In this document: positions 15,675 through 27,000 of the stretch, piece after piece
Layout of the letters: the number at the start of each line of letters is the position of its first letter
Numbering within the stretch: position 1 is the first letter of the stretch
NCBI GenBank assembly: GCA_031280825.1
Contig: JAITGE010000052.1
Location: 1-49,245 of the forward strand
DNA: 49,245 nt
Source of the DNA: Oscillospiraceae bacterium
Lineage (GTDB): Bacteria; Bacillota; Clostridia; Oscillospirales; Acutalibacteraceae
Direction: 5' to 3'
The notes under the pieces: model-generated
Databases searched by the model: none
What the model was told of the DNA's origin: nothing
What the model saw: only the letters and a program-made list of their open reading frames with translations
Translations under genes and position numbers: made by a program

Positions 15675-17183
15675 ATGGCAAGCTTAAGCACCAGCGAAAA
15701 GCAGGCTTTGGCGCAGAAACACAAAAGGGTGCGGTTTGGGGATATTGCTGGAGAAGGCGACCCCGACTTGTTCAGTTATTTTTTGGATGAGGACTATTGG
15801 GATACGATTATTCAGAGCGATAAATATTTTGTCATCGGGCGCAAAGGAACGGGGAAGTCGGCGATTTATCGCTTTTTGGAGCATGAAGCGCGTTCAAAGG
15901 GCTATTTTGTTTCGAACCAGGATTTTGGGAATTTCCCTTTTGAAAAGCTTTTGCAGTTAACGGATGATACGTTCGGGAAACCAAATCAATACCAGAGCAT
16001 TTGGCTGAATATTATTTTGAATTCTTTTGTCGCGCAAGTCGCTGCTTTGGATGAGGAGGGTGAAAACGACCATTGGAAGGCGCTGAAGCAGTATCACAGC
16101 CAATTCGGAACAACCTTAGAAAACGCGCACAAGGAGGTCGTCACAAGAACGGATAAAAAGACGCGTGGTTTACGGTTGGGCGCCGAAAGCCTTTCGGGTG
16201 GCTTTTCGCGCGAAAGCGCGTGCGAAACGAAAAACGTCTGCAGCCCGGAGGACAATATAACGCAAGTGAACGCGAAGCTGCAGGAGGGTCTGCTGCAGTA
16301 CCTGCTGACCGCTTCCACGGAAGCAAGGTTCATTGTGCAGTTCGACCGGTTAGACGATAACTACAACACGTATCAGCAAAAGACGAGTTACTATCAGTTG
16401 ATCATAAGCCTTTGCAAGGTTGTGTATATGCTGAACCAATCGTTTCGGCAACGGAGGCTTGTCTCGGCGAGGGTGATTGTCTACTTGCGTTCGGATATTT
16501 ACGGAGCGCTGCAAAAATATGATGCGGAAAGCTCGCGCTGGGGAGATTTTGTATACAAGCTGAACTGGGTTGTCCGGAACCAGACGGATTGGGAGTGGTG
16601 CGCTTTGCGCAGGATGATCGACAAGCGGATTGAAGCGTCGGGCATAGCGGATAAAAAGACGTTTGACGCTATTTTTCCGCCGGAATTGATGGAGCGCCGA
16701 AGCGAGAAAGAAGACGTTTTTAAGTATATTGTAAACCGTACGTTTCACCGGCCGCGCGACGTTATCAAATTTTGCAAATGCTTGCAGGAGGAAGTCAAGC
16801 AATCCGGCATGGGGATGCTGGATTATGCCTCGATACGGAATGCGGAGAAGGCATACGCGCATTGGTTCATGCATGAGGAATTGAAGAATGAGTTGAATCC
16901 CGTGCTGAATGAAAAGCTTGACGCGGTATATCGGTTGCTGAAAAAAATTGGCAAGGGCACGTTCCTTTTCGGGGAATTTGAAAAAACATACCGCGAGGTT
17001 GCCGGCGGGGTGATGAAGAGCGCGGATGATTTGCTTCGTTACCTTTACAGCGTGGGAATTGTTCAAAACTATGACCGTTCGACCAATTCCCCAAAAGCGA
17101 GCCACCGGAACGAAGAGGATTGTGACCCTAATTTGCCCTTCCAGCTCTTCATAACGGTCATTGTGGGGCTGGAGCTTCGTTAG
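15675..17183 (+). CDS. P-loop ATPase resembling the Sll1717 family, embedded in the pur operon
   Basis: A 502-residue P-loop NTPase. Walker A is GRKGTGKS (residues 55-62), preceded by FVI; a Walker B-like strand FIVQFDRLDD has Asp224 and Asp227/228, and ARVIVYLRSDIY resembles a sensor strand. The C-terminal half (about 340-502) is helical with a winged-helix-like tail. The layout resembles the poorly characterised Sll1717-type ATPases, a family call made from memory of motifs. There is no membrane segment. GGAGGAG at 15661-15667 serves the start, 13 nt after purF, and purM follows 53 nt later. The codon mix is visibly more A+T-rich than the flanking pur genes, suggesting acquisition. Its role is unknown; an NTP-driven defence or signalling switch is one inference. 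Confidence 0.75.
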   Translation: MASLSTSEKQALAQKHKRVRFGDIAGEGDPDLFSYFLDEDYWDTIIQSDKYFVIGRKGTGKSAIYRFLEHEARSKGYFVSNQDFGNFPFEKLLQLTDDTFGKPNQYQSIWLNIILNSFVAQVAALDEEGENDHWKALKQYHSQFGTTLENAHKEVVTRTDKKTRGLRLGAESLSGGFSRESACETKNVCSPEDNITQVNAKLQEGLLQYLLTASTEARFIVQFDRLDDNYNTYQQKTSYYQLIISLCKVVYMLNQSFRQRRLVSARVIVYLRSDIYGALQKYDAESSRWGDFVYKLNWVVRNQTDWEWCALRRMIDKRIEASGIADKKTFDAIFPPELMERRSEKEDVFKYIVNRTFHRPRDVIKFCKCLQEEVKQSGMGMLDYASIRNAEKAYAHWFMHEELKNELNPVLNEKLDAVYRLLKKIGKGTFLFGEFEKTYREVAGGVMKSADDLLRYLYSVGIVQNYDRSTNSPKASHRNEEDCDPNLPFQLFITVIVGLELR

Positions 17184-17236
17184 GGCAAGCCGAAGCGGGC
17201 GCGCAGGCTACAACGATTAATATGCAGGAGGAACAT

Positions 17237-18274
17237 ATGCAAAACAGCTACAGTGCGAGCTACAAGGCCGCGGGGGTGGATATTACAGCCGGCTATCAGG
17301 CGGTGGAATTGATGAAGGGACATATTGCCCGCACAATGACGGCGGGCGTGGTTTCCGGCATCGGCGGGTTTGGCGGGCTTTTTGAACTGGATTTGGAAGG
17401 TATGCCGCACCCGGTGCTGGTCAGCGGCACGGACGGTGTGGGCACGAAGCTGAAGCTGGCGTTTTTGATGAATAAACATGACACCGTGGGCATCGATTGC
17501 GTTGCTATGTGCGCCAACGATGTGATTTGCTGCGGCGCAAAGCCGCTGTTTTTCTTGGATTATATTGCTATGGGAAAGAACGTCCCGGAGCGTGTGGCGG
17601 CGATTGTGGGCGGCATTGCGGAGGGCTGTGTGCAGGCGGGCTGCGCCCTTGTGGGCGGTGAAAGCGCCGAAATGCCGGGCTTTTATCCGGCGGATGAATA
17701 TGATTTGGCGGGATTTTGCGTTGGTGCGGTTGAAAAGACGCGCATTTTGGATCACGCAAAAACGGCAGCCGGCGATGTGATGATCGCGTTGCCCTCCTCC
17801 GGTGTGCATTCCAACGGATTTTCGCTGGTGCGCAAGATTTTTCAGCTGCGCGAAGAGAAGCTTCGCCTATCCATTGCGGAACTGGGTGGGACGCTGGGCG
17901 AAGCTCTGCTCACGCCGACAAAAATATACGTTAAGCCCATCCTTGCGCTCCTTGCGCAGGTGGAGGTCAAGGGCATTTCACACATCACCGGCGGAGGCTT
18001 TTATGAAAATATTCCGCGCTGCCTGCCGAAGGGACTTTGCGCCAGGATTGAGGAGGCTGCGCTGCGAACGCCGCATATTTTTCACTTGATTGCCGAAACG
18101 GGGAACATCCCCAAGCGCGATATGTTTAACACTTATAATATGGGCGTCGGGATGTGTTTGACGGTCGCCCCGGCGGATGCGGACAAAGCCCTGGCTATCC
18201 TGCGTGAAAGCGGCGAGGACGCGTATATTATGGGCGAGGTCGCGCAAGGCGACGGCGGAGTCATTCTTGCTTAA
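17237..18274 (+). CDS. purM: Phosphoribosylformylglycinamidine cyclo-ligase (AIR synthase)
   Basis: A 345-residue enzyme that closes FGAM to AIR with ATP. It has the PurM family features: YKAAGVDITAGYQAV at the N-terminus, LVSGTDGVGTKLKLAF (nucleotide/phosphate loop), DCVAMCANDVICCGAKPLFF and SHITGGGFYENIPRCLP. The start at 17237 is set by GGAGGA 5 nt upstream; an ATG at 17222 is part of the leader. It sits 53 nt after the ATPase gene and 12 nt before purN. Confidence 0.96.
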   Translation: MQNSYSASYKAAGVDITAGYQAVELMKGHIARTMTAGVVSGIGGFGGLFELDLEGMPHPVLVSGTDGVGTKLKLAFLMNKHDTVGIDCVAMCANDVICCGAKPLFFLDYIAMGKNVPERVAAIVGGIAEGCVQAGCALVGGESAEMPGFYPADEYDLAGFCVGAVEKTRILDHAKTAAGDVMIALPSSGVHSNGFSLVRKIFQLREEKLRLSIAELGGTLGEALLTPTKIYVKPILALLAQVEVKGISHITGGGFYENIPRCLPKGLCARIEEAALRTPHIFHLIAETGNIPKRDMFNTYNMGVGMCLTVAPADADKALAILRESGEDAYIMGEVAQGDGGVILA

Positions 18275-18286
18275 GGAGTATTTTGC

Positions 18287-18913
18287 GTGAAAGCGACTAA
18301 AAAACGGATAGCCGTTTTTGTTTCCGGCGGCGGTACGAACCTGCAGGCTCTGTTGGACGCTGAAGTGGTGGGCGTTTTGCATAGCGGCACGGTTGCGTTG
18401 GTGCTTGCCAGCAAGCCGGGCGTTTTTGCGTTGAAGCGGGCGGAAAAAGCGGGCGTCCCGGCAGTTGCCCTGCCCCGAAAGGCGCTGGGCGCAGAGGCGT
18501 TTGAAGAGTGCGCGCTTGCGTTGCTGGCGGAGCATCAAATTGATGTGATTGTGCTGGCCGGCTTTTTAACGATCTTAAGCGAGAATTTCATCCGGCGGTA
18601 TCCGCGGCGTATATTGAACACGCATCCGGCGCTGCTTCCGTCCTTTTGCGGCAAGGGCTTTTATGGCTTGCGGGTGCACGAAGCCGCGTTGCGGCGCGGT
18701 GTGAAGCTGACAGGTGCGACGGTGCATTTTGTGAACGAGGTCTGTGACGGCGGTGAGATCCTGCTGCAAAAGGCGGTGGAGGTTTTGCCGGGGGACACGC
18801 CCGAAGTGCTGCAGCGCCGCGTGATGGAGCGGGCGGAGTGGCAGCTCCTGCCGCAGGCGGCGGAGCTTGTCTGCGCACAGCTGCTGCGCGGCGAAGAGGA
18901 GAGCGCAATATGA
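18287..18913 (+). CDS. purN: Phosphoribosylglycinamide formyltransferase (GART)
   Basis: A 208-residue enzyme that formylates GAR using 10-formyl-tetrahydrofolate. The N-terminal loop FVSGGGTNLQALLDA binds GAR phosphate. The catalytic Asn-His-Asp set is seen in RILNTHPALLPSF and in VNEVCDGGEILLQ. It starts at GTG 18287; the ribosome site AAGGAG overlaps the purM stop codon, so translation is coupled. Its TGA stop overlaps the ATG of the lipoprotein-like gene (ATGA). Last recognisable pur gene of the operon. Confidence 0.95.
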   Translation: MKATKKRIAVFVSGGGTNLQALLDAEVVGVLHSGTVALVLASKPGVFALKRAEKAGVPAVALPRKALGAEAFEECALALLAEHQIDVIVLAGFLTILSENFIRRYPRRILNTHPALLPSFCGKGFYGLRVHEAALRRGVKLTGATVHFVNEVCDGGEILLQKAVEVLPGDTPEVLQRRVMERAEWQLLPQAAELVCAQLLRGEEESAI

Positions 18914-19494
18914 AGCCGGTAAAATGGATGGCGTGCTTTGGCTTGGCTGGGATGGTTGCCCTGCTTAGCTTCGGCTGCGGCAGGGGCGGCGGAGCGCGGG
19001 AAAGCACTTTGAGCACGACGCGCCCTGCCTCACTGGTGGATGCGCAGGTGCCGCTGACGGATGATTATGGTGCGTATGTTACCAATTACGGCGGCGCTAC
19101 AGTGATGATTGACGCGCCAAAGGTGTCTTTAACGCAAACGGGCGAAACGAAATCCGCGCAGCTGCCTTGGCCGCAGGATATATTGCCTGCGGGGCTTCCG
19201 GTGGCTGTGCGGGCGGTGGACCGTGTGGATGAGCGCACGAATGCGCGGGGGCATGTGGTGACCGTTTTTGTGACGGAAATGCCCTATGAGGCGTTTTTGG
19301 AATATACGGAGATGCTGCTACAGGCCGGCGCGGAGCGGATAAACGCTGATTTGCCGGAACAGGCTCCAACGCGGCGGAACCAAGCTGTGCTGGCGGCGAA
19401 GCTGGGCGCGGCGGAGCTTGCGGTGCTGTGGAGTCCTGCCACAATGAACGGCTTCGTTGCCAATTTTCAGCTGAGCGTCAGCGGCGCATTTTAG
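18910..19494 (+). CDS. Lipoprotein-like exported protein of unknown function
   Basis: A 194-residue protein. Residues 1-23 (KPVKWMACF then a hydrophobic stretch ending SFGC) look like a lipoprotein signal with Cys23, although -3 Ser and -2 Phe depart from the usual lipobox. After a Gly/Ser-rich linker comes a compact domain of about 150 residues with alternating strands (AYVTNYGGATVMIDAPKV; VVTVFVTEMPYEAFLEY) and no recognised catalytic motif. It overlaps the purN stop by 4 nt and so is translated as part of the pur operon, but nothing ties it to purine metabolism. I do not recognise a family. Confidence 0.65.
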   Translation: MKPVKWMACFGLAGMVALLSFGCGRGGGARESTLSTTRPASLVDAQVPLTDDYGAYVTNYGGATVMIDAPKVSLTQTGETKSAQLPWPQDILPAGLPVAVRAVDRVDERTNARGHVVTVFVTEMPYEAFLEYTEMLLQAGAERINADLPEQAPTRRNQAVLAAKLGAAELAVLWSPATMNGFVANFQLSVSGAF

Positions 19495-19537
19495 GGCGCT
19501 TCAGCACATCTCGGAAAGGTGAGGGTCGAAGGGGAAT

Positions 19538-20104
19538 TTGAACGTTTACGATTTTGATAACACGCTCTACAGCGGTGAGAGCGGTGTAGATTTGTTCTTT
19601 TTCTATCTTAAGAAACGTCCTTCCCTTGTGCGTTTTGCACCCTGGGTGGGCGTTGGTATTTTGCGCTATAAGCTCCATATGATTGACATGGATACCTTCA
19701 CCAGGCGATACGCCTGGGTGGTGGAAAGGTTTTTGAGCGGGATTCAGAATTACGCGGCGGACGCAAGGGAGTTTTGGGATTTGCACGAAAGCGGCATCCG
19801 GGATTTTTATAAGCCTCTGCACCGGGAGGACGATTTGGTGATCTCCGCCAGCCCTGAGCAATCCTTGCGGGAAATTTGCGGACGTATGGGCATTCAGCGG
19901 TGGATCGGCACGCGCATCAATGAGGAAACGAATGCGCTGGAGTTTATCTGCTTCCGCGAAAATAAGGTCAAGGCATTCCGGGCGCAGTATCCGGGTGAGC
20001 GGATTGAGAATTTTTATACCGATTCCATGAACGATAAGCCCTTGATGGATTTGGCGGAGCATGTGTTTTTTTTGAAAAAGGGTAAACTGGAGCAGATCAA
20101 ATAG
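19538..20104 (+). CDS. HAD-superfamily phosphatase, subfamily IB-like
   Basis: A 188-residue HAD phosphatase. Motif I is DFDNTL (residues 5-10, nucleophile and acid-base Asp), motif II ISAS, motif III the Lys of RENKVKAF, and motif IV TDSMNDKPLMD. The helical cap inserted between motifs I and II (about residues 20-95) is typical of phosphoserine-phosphatase-like IB members. The substrate is unknown. The only in-frame start is TTG 19538, because motif I begins at residue 5. No ribosome site at ideal spacing is visible: AAGGGGA is very close and AAGGTGAGGG rather far. It lies between the pur operon tail and the two-component genes. Confidence 0.8.
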   Translation: MNVYDFDNTLYSGESGVDLFFFYLKKRPSLVRFAPWVGVGILRYKLHMIDMDTFTRRYAWVVERFLSGIQNYAADAREFWDLHESGIRDFYKPLHREDDLVISASPEQSLREICGRMGIQRWIGTRINEETNALEFICFRENKVKAFRAQYPGERIENFYTDSMNDKPLMDLAEHVFFLKKGKLEQIK

Positions 20105-20135
20105 CATGTTAAAATGAACAAATGAGGTGCGTGCG

Positions 20136-20828
20136 ATGGCGAAGATTCTGATTGTGGATGACGATGCAAATATTTGCGAGCTTTTACGGCTTTATCTGGA
20201 AAAGGAAGGGCTTGCCACGGTGATCGCCGGGGATGGCGAGCTTGCCATCAAGGCGTTTCGCGAGGAAGCGCCTGATCTGATCCTGCTGGATATTATGCTG
20301 CCCCTGCTGGATGGCTGGCAGGTCTGCCGTGAAATCCGCAAAACCGCACGCACGCCTATCATTATGCTTACCGCCAAGGGCGAGGTGTTTGATAAGGTTT
20401 TGGGGTTGGAGTTGGGCGCGGACGATTACGTCACCAAGCCCTTTGATGCCAAGGAGGTTGTGGCGCGCATCAAGGCGGTGCTGCGCCGCGCGGGTGCCGT
20501 CGGGCAGGAAGCCCCGGTGGTGAAGGAAGTGCATTTTGACAGGCTCAGCGTGAATCTGACCAACTATGAGCTGCGCTTGGGCGGCAAGAAGGTGGACGCG
20601 CCCCCAAAGGAACTGGAACTGCTGTATCATTTGGCGAGCAATCCCAACCGGGTCTATACGCGCAACCAGCTGCTGGATGAGGTCTGGGGCTTTGATTATT
20701 ATGGCGACAGCCGCACCATTGACGTGCACGTCAAGCGCTTGCGCGAGAAGCTGGAGGGCGTCAGCGACAAGTGGAGCCTGCAAACCGTTTGGAGTGTTGG
20801 CTATAAGTTCGCCACAACGGAAGGGTAA
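20136..20828 (+). CDS. OmpR/PhoB-family response regulator
   Basis: A 230-residue two-domain regulator. The receiver domain (1-120) has the acidic pocket DDD (8-10), phosphoacceptor Asp52 in LLDIMLP, Thr79 and Lys101 in TKPFDAKE. A winged-helix DNA-binding domain (about 130-230) ends with the typical VWGFDYYGDSRTIDVHVKRL and WSVGYKF blocks. It is phosphorylated by the histidine kinase encoded 27 nt downstream and would then bind target promoters; the targets are unknown. ATG 20136 is preferred over GTG 20127 because it gives the canonical MAKILIVDDD start. Confidence 0.93.
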   Translation: MAKILIVDDDANICELLRLYLEKEGLATVIAGDGELAIKAFREEAPDLILLDIMLPLLDGWQVCREIRKTARTPIIMLTAKGEVFDKVLGLELGADDYVTKPFDAKEVVARIKAVLRRAGAVGQEAPVVKEVHFDRLSVNLTNYELRLGGKKVDAPPKELELLYHLASNPNRVYTRNQLLDEVWGFDYYGDSRTIDVHVKRLREKLEGVSDKWSLQTVWSVGYKFATTEG

Positions 20829-22335
20829 GGGCGGATCTGCCGGGAGAGGACTCGTATGAAGATGCAATCGCGCGCCTGCCGCCGCACGAATATGTTCCGC
20901 GAGTTTTTTTCGGCGACGGTGGGCATCGTGCTTTCCAGCTTTTTTTTTCTGGGGTCGGCGTTTCTGATTTTTTCTATGCGCTATTGGACACAGGAGAAGA
21001 TGGATCTGCTGAAGGAAAATGTCGCCCGCGTCGCCCAGAGCGCGGAGGAAATCTACGACATGGGCGCGGGCGCGCGGGTGCTGCGCCCTGTGCTGGCGTC
21101 CAACGCGAAAACGCTTGACGCTACGTTTTTGTTGTTTGATGCGCAGGGGCGCGTGCTGGCTTGCGGAGATTTTTTTGCCGATGCGATGGTATGCCCTGCG
21201 CACCAAAACGCGCAGCTGAGCCAAAGCGCAACGGAACGTTCTTTGGGCGGCAGCTACCAGGCGACAGGTACGCTGGACGGCTATTTTGCGCACGCGATGC
21301 TTGTTTCGACGCATCCTTTTCAGTTCGATGGGCAAGCGGCGGGCTTTGTGCTGGCGGCGCAAAACACCGGCGAGGGGCTAAAGCGGTATTTGGGCGGTGT
21401 GATGCGCCTGTTTATTATATCGGCGCTGCTCGTGCTTGCGCTGACGTTTGTCGTGGTGTATTATATTTCCTTTCGCATGGTACGCCCGGTGCGTGATATG
21501 GTGCGTGCTACGCGGCAATATGCCAAGGGGGATTTCAGTTACCGTGTGGCGGCAAAAGAAAATGTGGAGTTAAGCCAGCTTGCGGAGTCTTTTAATAGCA
21601 TGGCGGTGAGCCTGGCGACGCTGGAAAGCTCCCGCCGCAGCTTTGTGGCGAATGTGTCTCATGAATTGAAAACGCCCATGACGACCATCGGCGGGTTTAT
21701 CGACGGCATTTTGGATGGCACGATTGAGCGGGGGAAGCAACGGCATTATTTGCAGCTTGTTTCAGCGGAGGTGGGGCGGCTTTCCCGCCTGGTGACGGGG
21801 ATGCTCAATCTTTCGAAAATGGAGGCGGGTGAGTTCAAGCTCAACCGCGAGAAATTCGATATAAACGATTCACTCTTTCACGCCGCGCTTTCGTTTGAAC
21901 AGATGATTGCCGAGAAGAAGCTCATCCTAATTGGTTTGGAAAATCTGGAGCCGATCTTCCTGCACGGGGATAAAGACCTGTTGTTTCAGGTATTCTATAA
22001 TTTGATAGACAACGCTGTGAAATTCACGCCGCCGGGCGGGCGCATAGAATTTTATGCGCAGCTGCACAATCCGAAAGCACCGGAAGCGGGGCGGATTTTT
22101 TGCTTTGGTTTGCGCAATACGGGTATTGGGATTGCATCCGAAGAGCTTGACCGCATTTTTGAGCGGTTCTATAAAGCGGATAAATCTCGTTCATATGACG
22201 TTAAGGGCGCGGGGCTGGGGTTATATCTGGCAAAAACGATTGTTGAAATGCACGGCGGGCAGATGAAAGCGGACAGCGACGGCGAGAGCTATACCGAATT
22301 TGCCGTCTTGATCCCGATGGAGGAGGAAAAGGGGC

Positions 22336-23736
<1,401 letters not shown>

Positions 23737-23752
23737 GTGAAGTTCCGGAATG

Positions 23753-23786
23753 CCCAACGCGCCGGAATTTCTTCCGGCGCGTTGGG
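23753..23786 (+). terminator. Hairpin terminator after asnS
   Basis: A perfect 15-bp stem (23753-23767 with 23772-23786) with a TTTC loop, 16 nt after the asnS stop. There is no immediate T run (TTGAAGGGTTTG follows), so termination strength is uncertain. Confidence 0.65.
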
Positions 23787-24006
23787 TTGAAGGGTTTGTA
23801 TGAAGCAAAATGGAGAAAGCAAAATTTTTTTTTGGGTTTGCGCAAAAAGATGGAACGTTTTATGCGCTTCCCTTGTCTACATATATAACACACCGTTTGG
23901 CTTCTGTCAAGAGGAATTTGCAAAAAAAAGTATTTTGCCGCTGCAAACGTGGCTGATTTTTGTGAAAAGAGATTTTTGAGCTAAAAATTATCCTAATGCG
24001 ACCGTG

Positions 24007-24020
24007 ATTTTAATTAAAAT
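24007..24020. promoter_or_regulatory. 14-bp palindrome upstream of the giant surface protein promoter
   Basis: ATTTTAATTAAAAT is a perfect palindrome ending 16 bp before the -35 element, a position typical of an activator or repressor operator. It could also be chance in A+T-rich DNA. Confidence 0.4.
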
Positions 24021-24036
24021 ACCGACGATGTATGGC

Positions 24037-24065
24037 TTGCAATTTTTCCGTCACTGTGGTATGAT
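24037..24065 (+). promoter_or_regulatory. Promoter of the giant surface protein
   Basis: TTGCAA (24037-24042) and TATGAT (24060-24065) with 17-bp spacing, 35 nt before the ATG. Confidence 0.65.
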
Positions 24066-24099
24066 GAGAACAGGAAGCGGCGAAACGGAGGGCTGAAAT

Positions 24100-27000
24100 A
24101 TGTTGGATATATTACATAAAATAATTGCGCAATTTTTGGCGGCAATCATGGCGCTGTTTGGCTTGGGCGTGGGGCAGGGGAGCGCAATACTGCCGCAGCG
24201 CCCGGCACAGACGGCGCTTTGGGCGGGCGAAGAGCTTGCAACGCGCGCGGTGGATTGGGGCGGAGCTCCGCTCGCGCGCGCACCGGCGTTGGCGGCGCAG
24301 AGCCTTGCGGAGCCGACCGCAAACTATGGCGCGCAGCTGAGCGGGCGGGCGGCGGCGGTTTACGCCGCGCTGCAAATGGTGACGCCATCCGGCTTCGACG
24401 CTGCGTCCGCGCCGGGGGCGGTGCGGGATTATGTGACTTACACCGCGGTGCTTGCACCGGCGGATTATCTGGTATACAACCGCGCCATCGGCGGTGCGAA
24501 CGGGAGCCAGCCGAACGGCGGCGATTTGGCGGCGATTGGGCAGCTGCTGCAGGCGCAGGTGCAAGCGGGGTTGGAGGCGCACGGGCGGGACTATCCCGAG
24601 ATTTTTTGGATCGCTTACGGCGAGGGCGGAACGGGCTTCACGCCCGACGGGATTTATGCCGAGGACGGCGTAACGCTCACGATCACAATCCAAGCGATTG
24701 ATTTGCGCGTGCGGGTGAAAAGCGTTTATGCTGAAAAGGTGAGCGGTACCGCCGATCTGTTGGCGCAGACGGTTGCGGCGCTCATTCCGCCGCCGGTTTT
24801 GGGCTATTCCCGGCGTGAAACGGTGAAGGCGTTCCACGATGCGATTATCCAGCGCGTTGGCACGCGCATGGAATATTTCAGCGACCGCGCGGATGAAGCG
24901 ACAGGACCGCTGCTGCAATCGTTTGGCGGCGTGGATACCGCGCCTTTCGGTTCGCCGACCGGCTTTGCTAAGGCGTTTAAGCTGCTGTGCGACGGTGCGG
25001 GTATCCCTTGCGTGGTTGTTTCCGGGCAGCGAAATTATCCGAACGCGATGCCGCACAGCTGGAACGCCGTCCAGATGGAGGATGGGCAGTGGTACGCGGT
25101 GGATGTGCTGCTGGATAATGGCTATACTGTTGCGGATGAGGCGATCTATAGCGAATATTTGCTGGCGGGCAGTGAAACGGTGGATTTCTCGTTCGGGCGG
25201 CAGGCATTTTCGGCTTCACACAGTGAAAATGGCTATTTCACACCGAACCAGTATTTTCTCTTTACATATCCCACGCTTTCGGCGGTGCGCTACACTGATG
25301 GCTTGGAATTGGAGCAGCTGCAAGCTCTGTTGGGGATGGCGCTGCCATACCCGGCTTATTGCTACACGGAAGCGAGTCTGCAGAGCTACACCGATGCTAT
25401 CGCGGCGGGGCAGCTCTTGCTCAGCGATCCGGCGCTGGAGCAATCCCGACAGGGGGATGTGGATAACGCCGCCGCGGCGATTGCGCTGGCGCTGGCGGAT
25501 CTGCAGCCGCTGCCGATCTTGCGGGCGCGTTCGGGCGCGCAGGCGACCGTCAGCTTCCCTTACCATCAGATAACACTTTCACGCGCGGGCGTAGCAGCGG
25601 GCGCGCTGCTTGCCGAGCAGGTGGAATCCGGCGTTGCGGGCGCACAGCTGCAGGTGACGTTGGCCGTGCCCGGCAGCGGGTATGTTGGCACGGGCAGCAC
25701 TGTGACGGTCACGTGGAATGACGGAGCCTGTGCGCAAGCATATCAGGTGCTGCTGCTGGGCGACACAAACGGCGACGGGTTGATCAATGGGCAGGACAGC
25801 CAATCCAGCAGCGGCATTTTTACATTTGCCGAAGCAAATGGGCAGGCGGTTTTGGTGGATGTGGATGAAACCCTTGCCGCGGGAACGGTCGTGATCCCCA
25901 CGCAAACACCTTCGGGTGCGGCGGTAACGGGTATAGGCTCGCAGGCATTTTTGTTCTGCAATAATATCAGGGAGTTGTCTGTGCCGGACAGCGTCACGAG
26001 CCTGGGCACGCGCAGCTTTTATTTCATGGATGGGCTGGAGCTGCTGCGCATCGGCGCGGGCGTAACGGAGCTGCCGGAGGAGATGAGCTTCATGTGCGGC
26101 AAGCTGCGCGTGGTGGAGCTGGGCAGCGCGGTGACGTCTATTGGCACGCGGGCGTTTGCCGAATGCCCGCTTTTGGAGCAAATCAATTTGCCGGCAGGTC
26201 TGCGCACTATCGGGCGCGAAGCCTTTATGGGCTGCCGGGCGCTGACCGACGTCACGCTGCCGGACGGTTTGCAGCGTATTGGCGTGAACGCTTTCCAGCG
26301 CTGCGCGCTGGGTGAAATCAATATGCCGCGTTCGCTTACGGAAATCGGGCGCGGCGCGTTTGCCAATTGCCCGAACGTCGTGCTGGTTTGCGGGTATCAT
26401 TCCGCCGCGCATCTGTTTGCGCTGCAATACGGCGTGAACTACCGGCTGGTGCTGGTTTTGCAGGAGCTTCGCATCACGGCGCAGCCCCGCAAGCTGGTCT
26501 ACTTTACAGGCGACGCCTTCAATCCGCAAGGCATGGAGGTGCGCGCCATCTATGATAACGGCGGCGAACTGGTGCTTTCGGCGGCGAACTATCAAATTGA
26601 GGGCTTTTCGACCGATGTGCCGGGCGTTCTGCATATTACAATCCGCTACCAAACCGAAACTGCAGCGCTGCAGGTGCGGGTGTATGATTTTCAATACAGC
26701 GACATTGACGGCGAAAGCGTTATGGTGACGCGTTATGTTGGTTTGGCGCAGGACGCTTGTATCCCGCAAGTGATAGAAGGGAAGCCCGTGACAGCGATCG
26801 GGGCGAACACCTTTGCCGGGCGGGCGGATGTGCGGACGCTGGCTATCCCGCCGAGCGTTACGAGTGTTCAACCGGGCGCATTTGACGGTGCAACAGGGTT
26901 GCTGGCGTTTACGGTTGCGCAGGGCAGCACAAGCTTCACCGCGCCGGACGGTGTGCTGCTGTACGCGGGCGGCACGCGGCTGGTGGCGTATCCGGCGGGG

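Larger units (their letters stand above)
23737..24099 (+). other. 363-bp non-coding spacer between asnS and the giant surface protein
   Basis: No convincing gene is present. The spacer holds the hairpin after asnS, an A+T-rich stretch with homopolymer runs (for example T tracts near 23826), a 14-bp palindrome at 24007-24020, a promoter at 24037-24065 and the ribosome site GGAGGG before ATG 24100. Confidence 0.7.
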
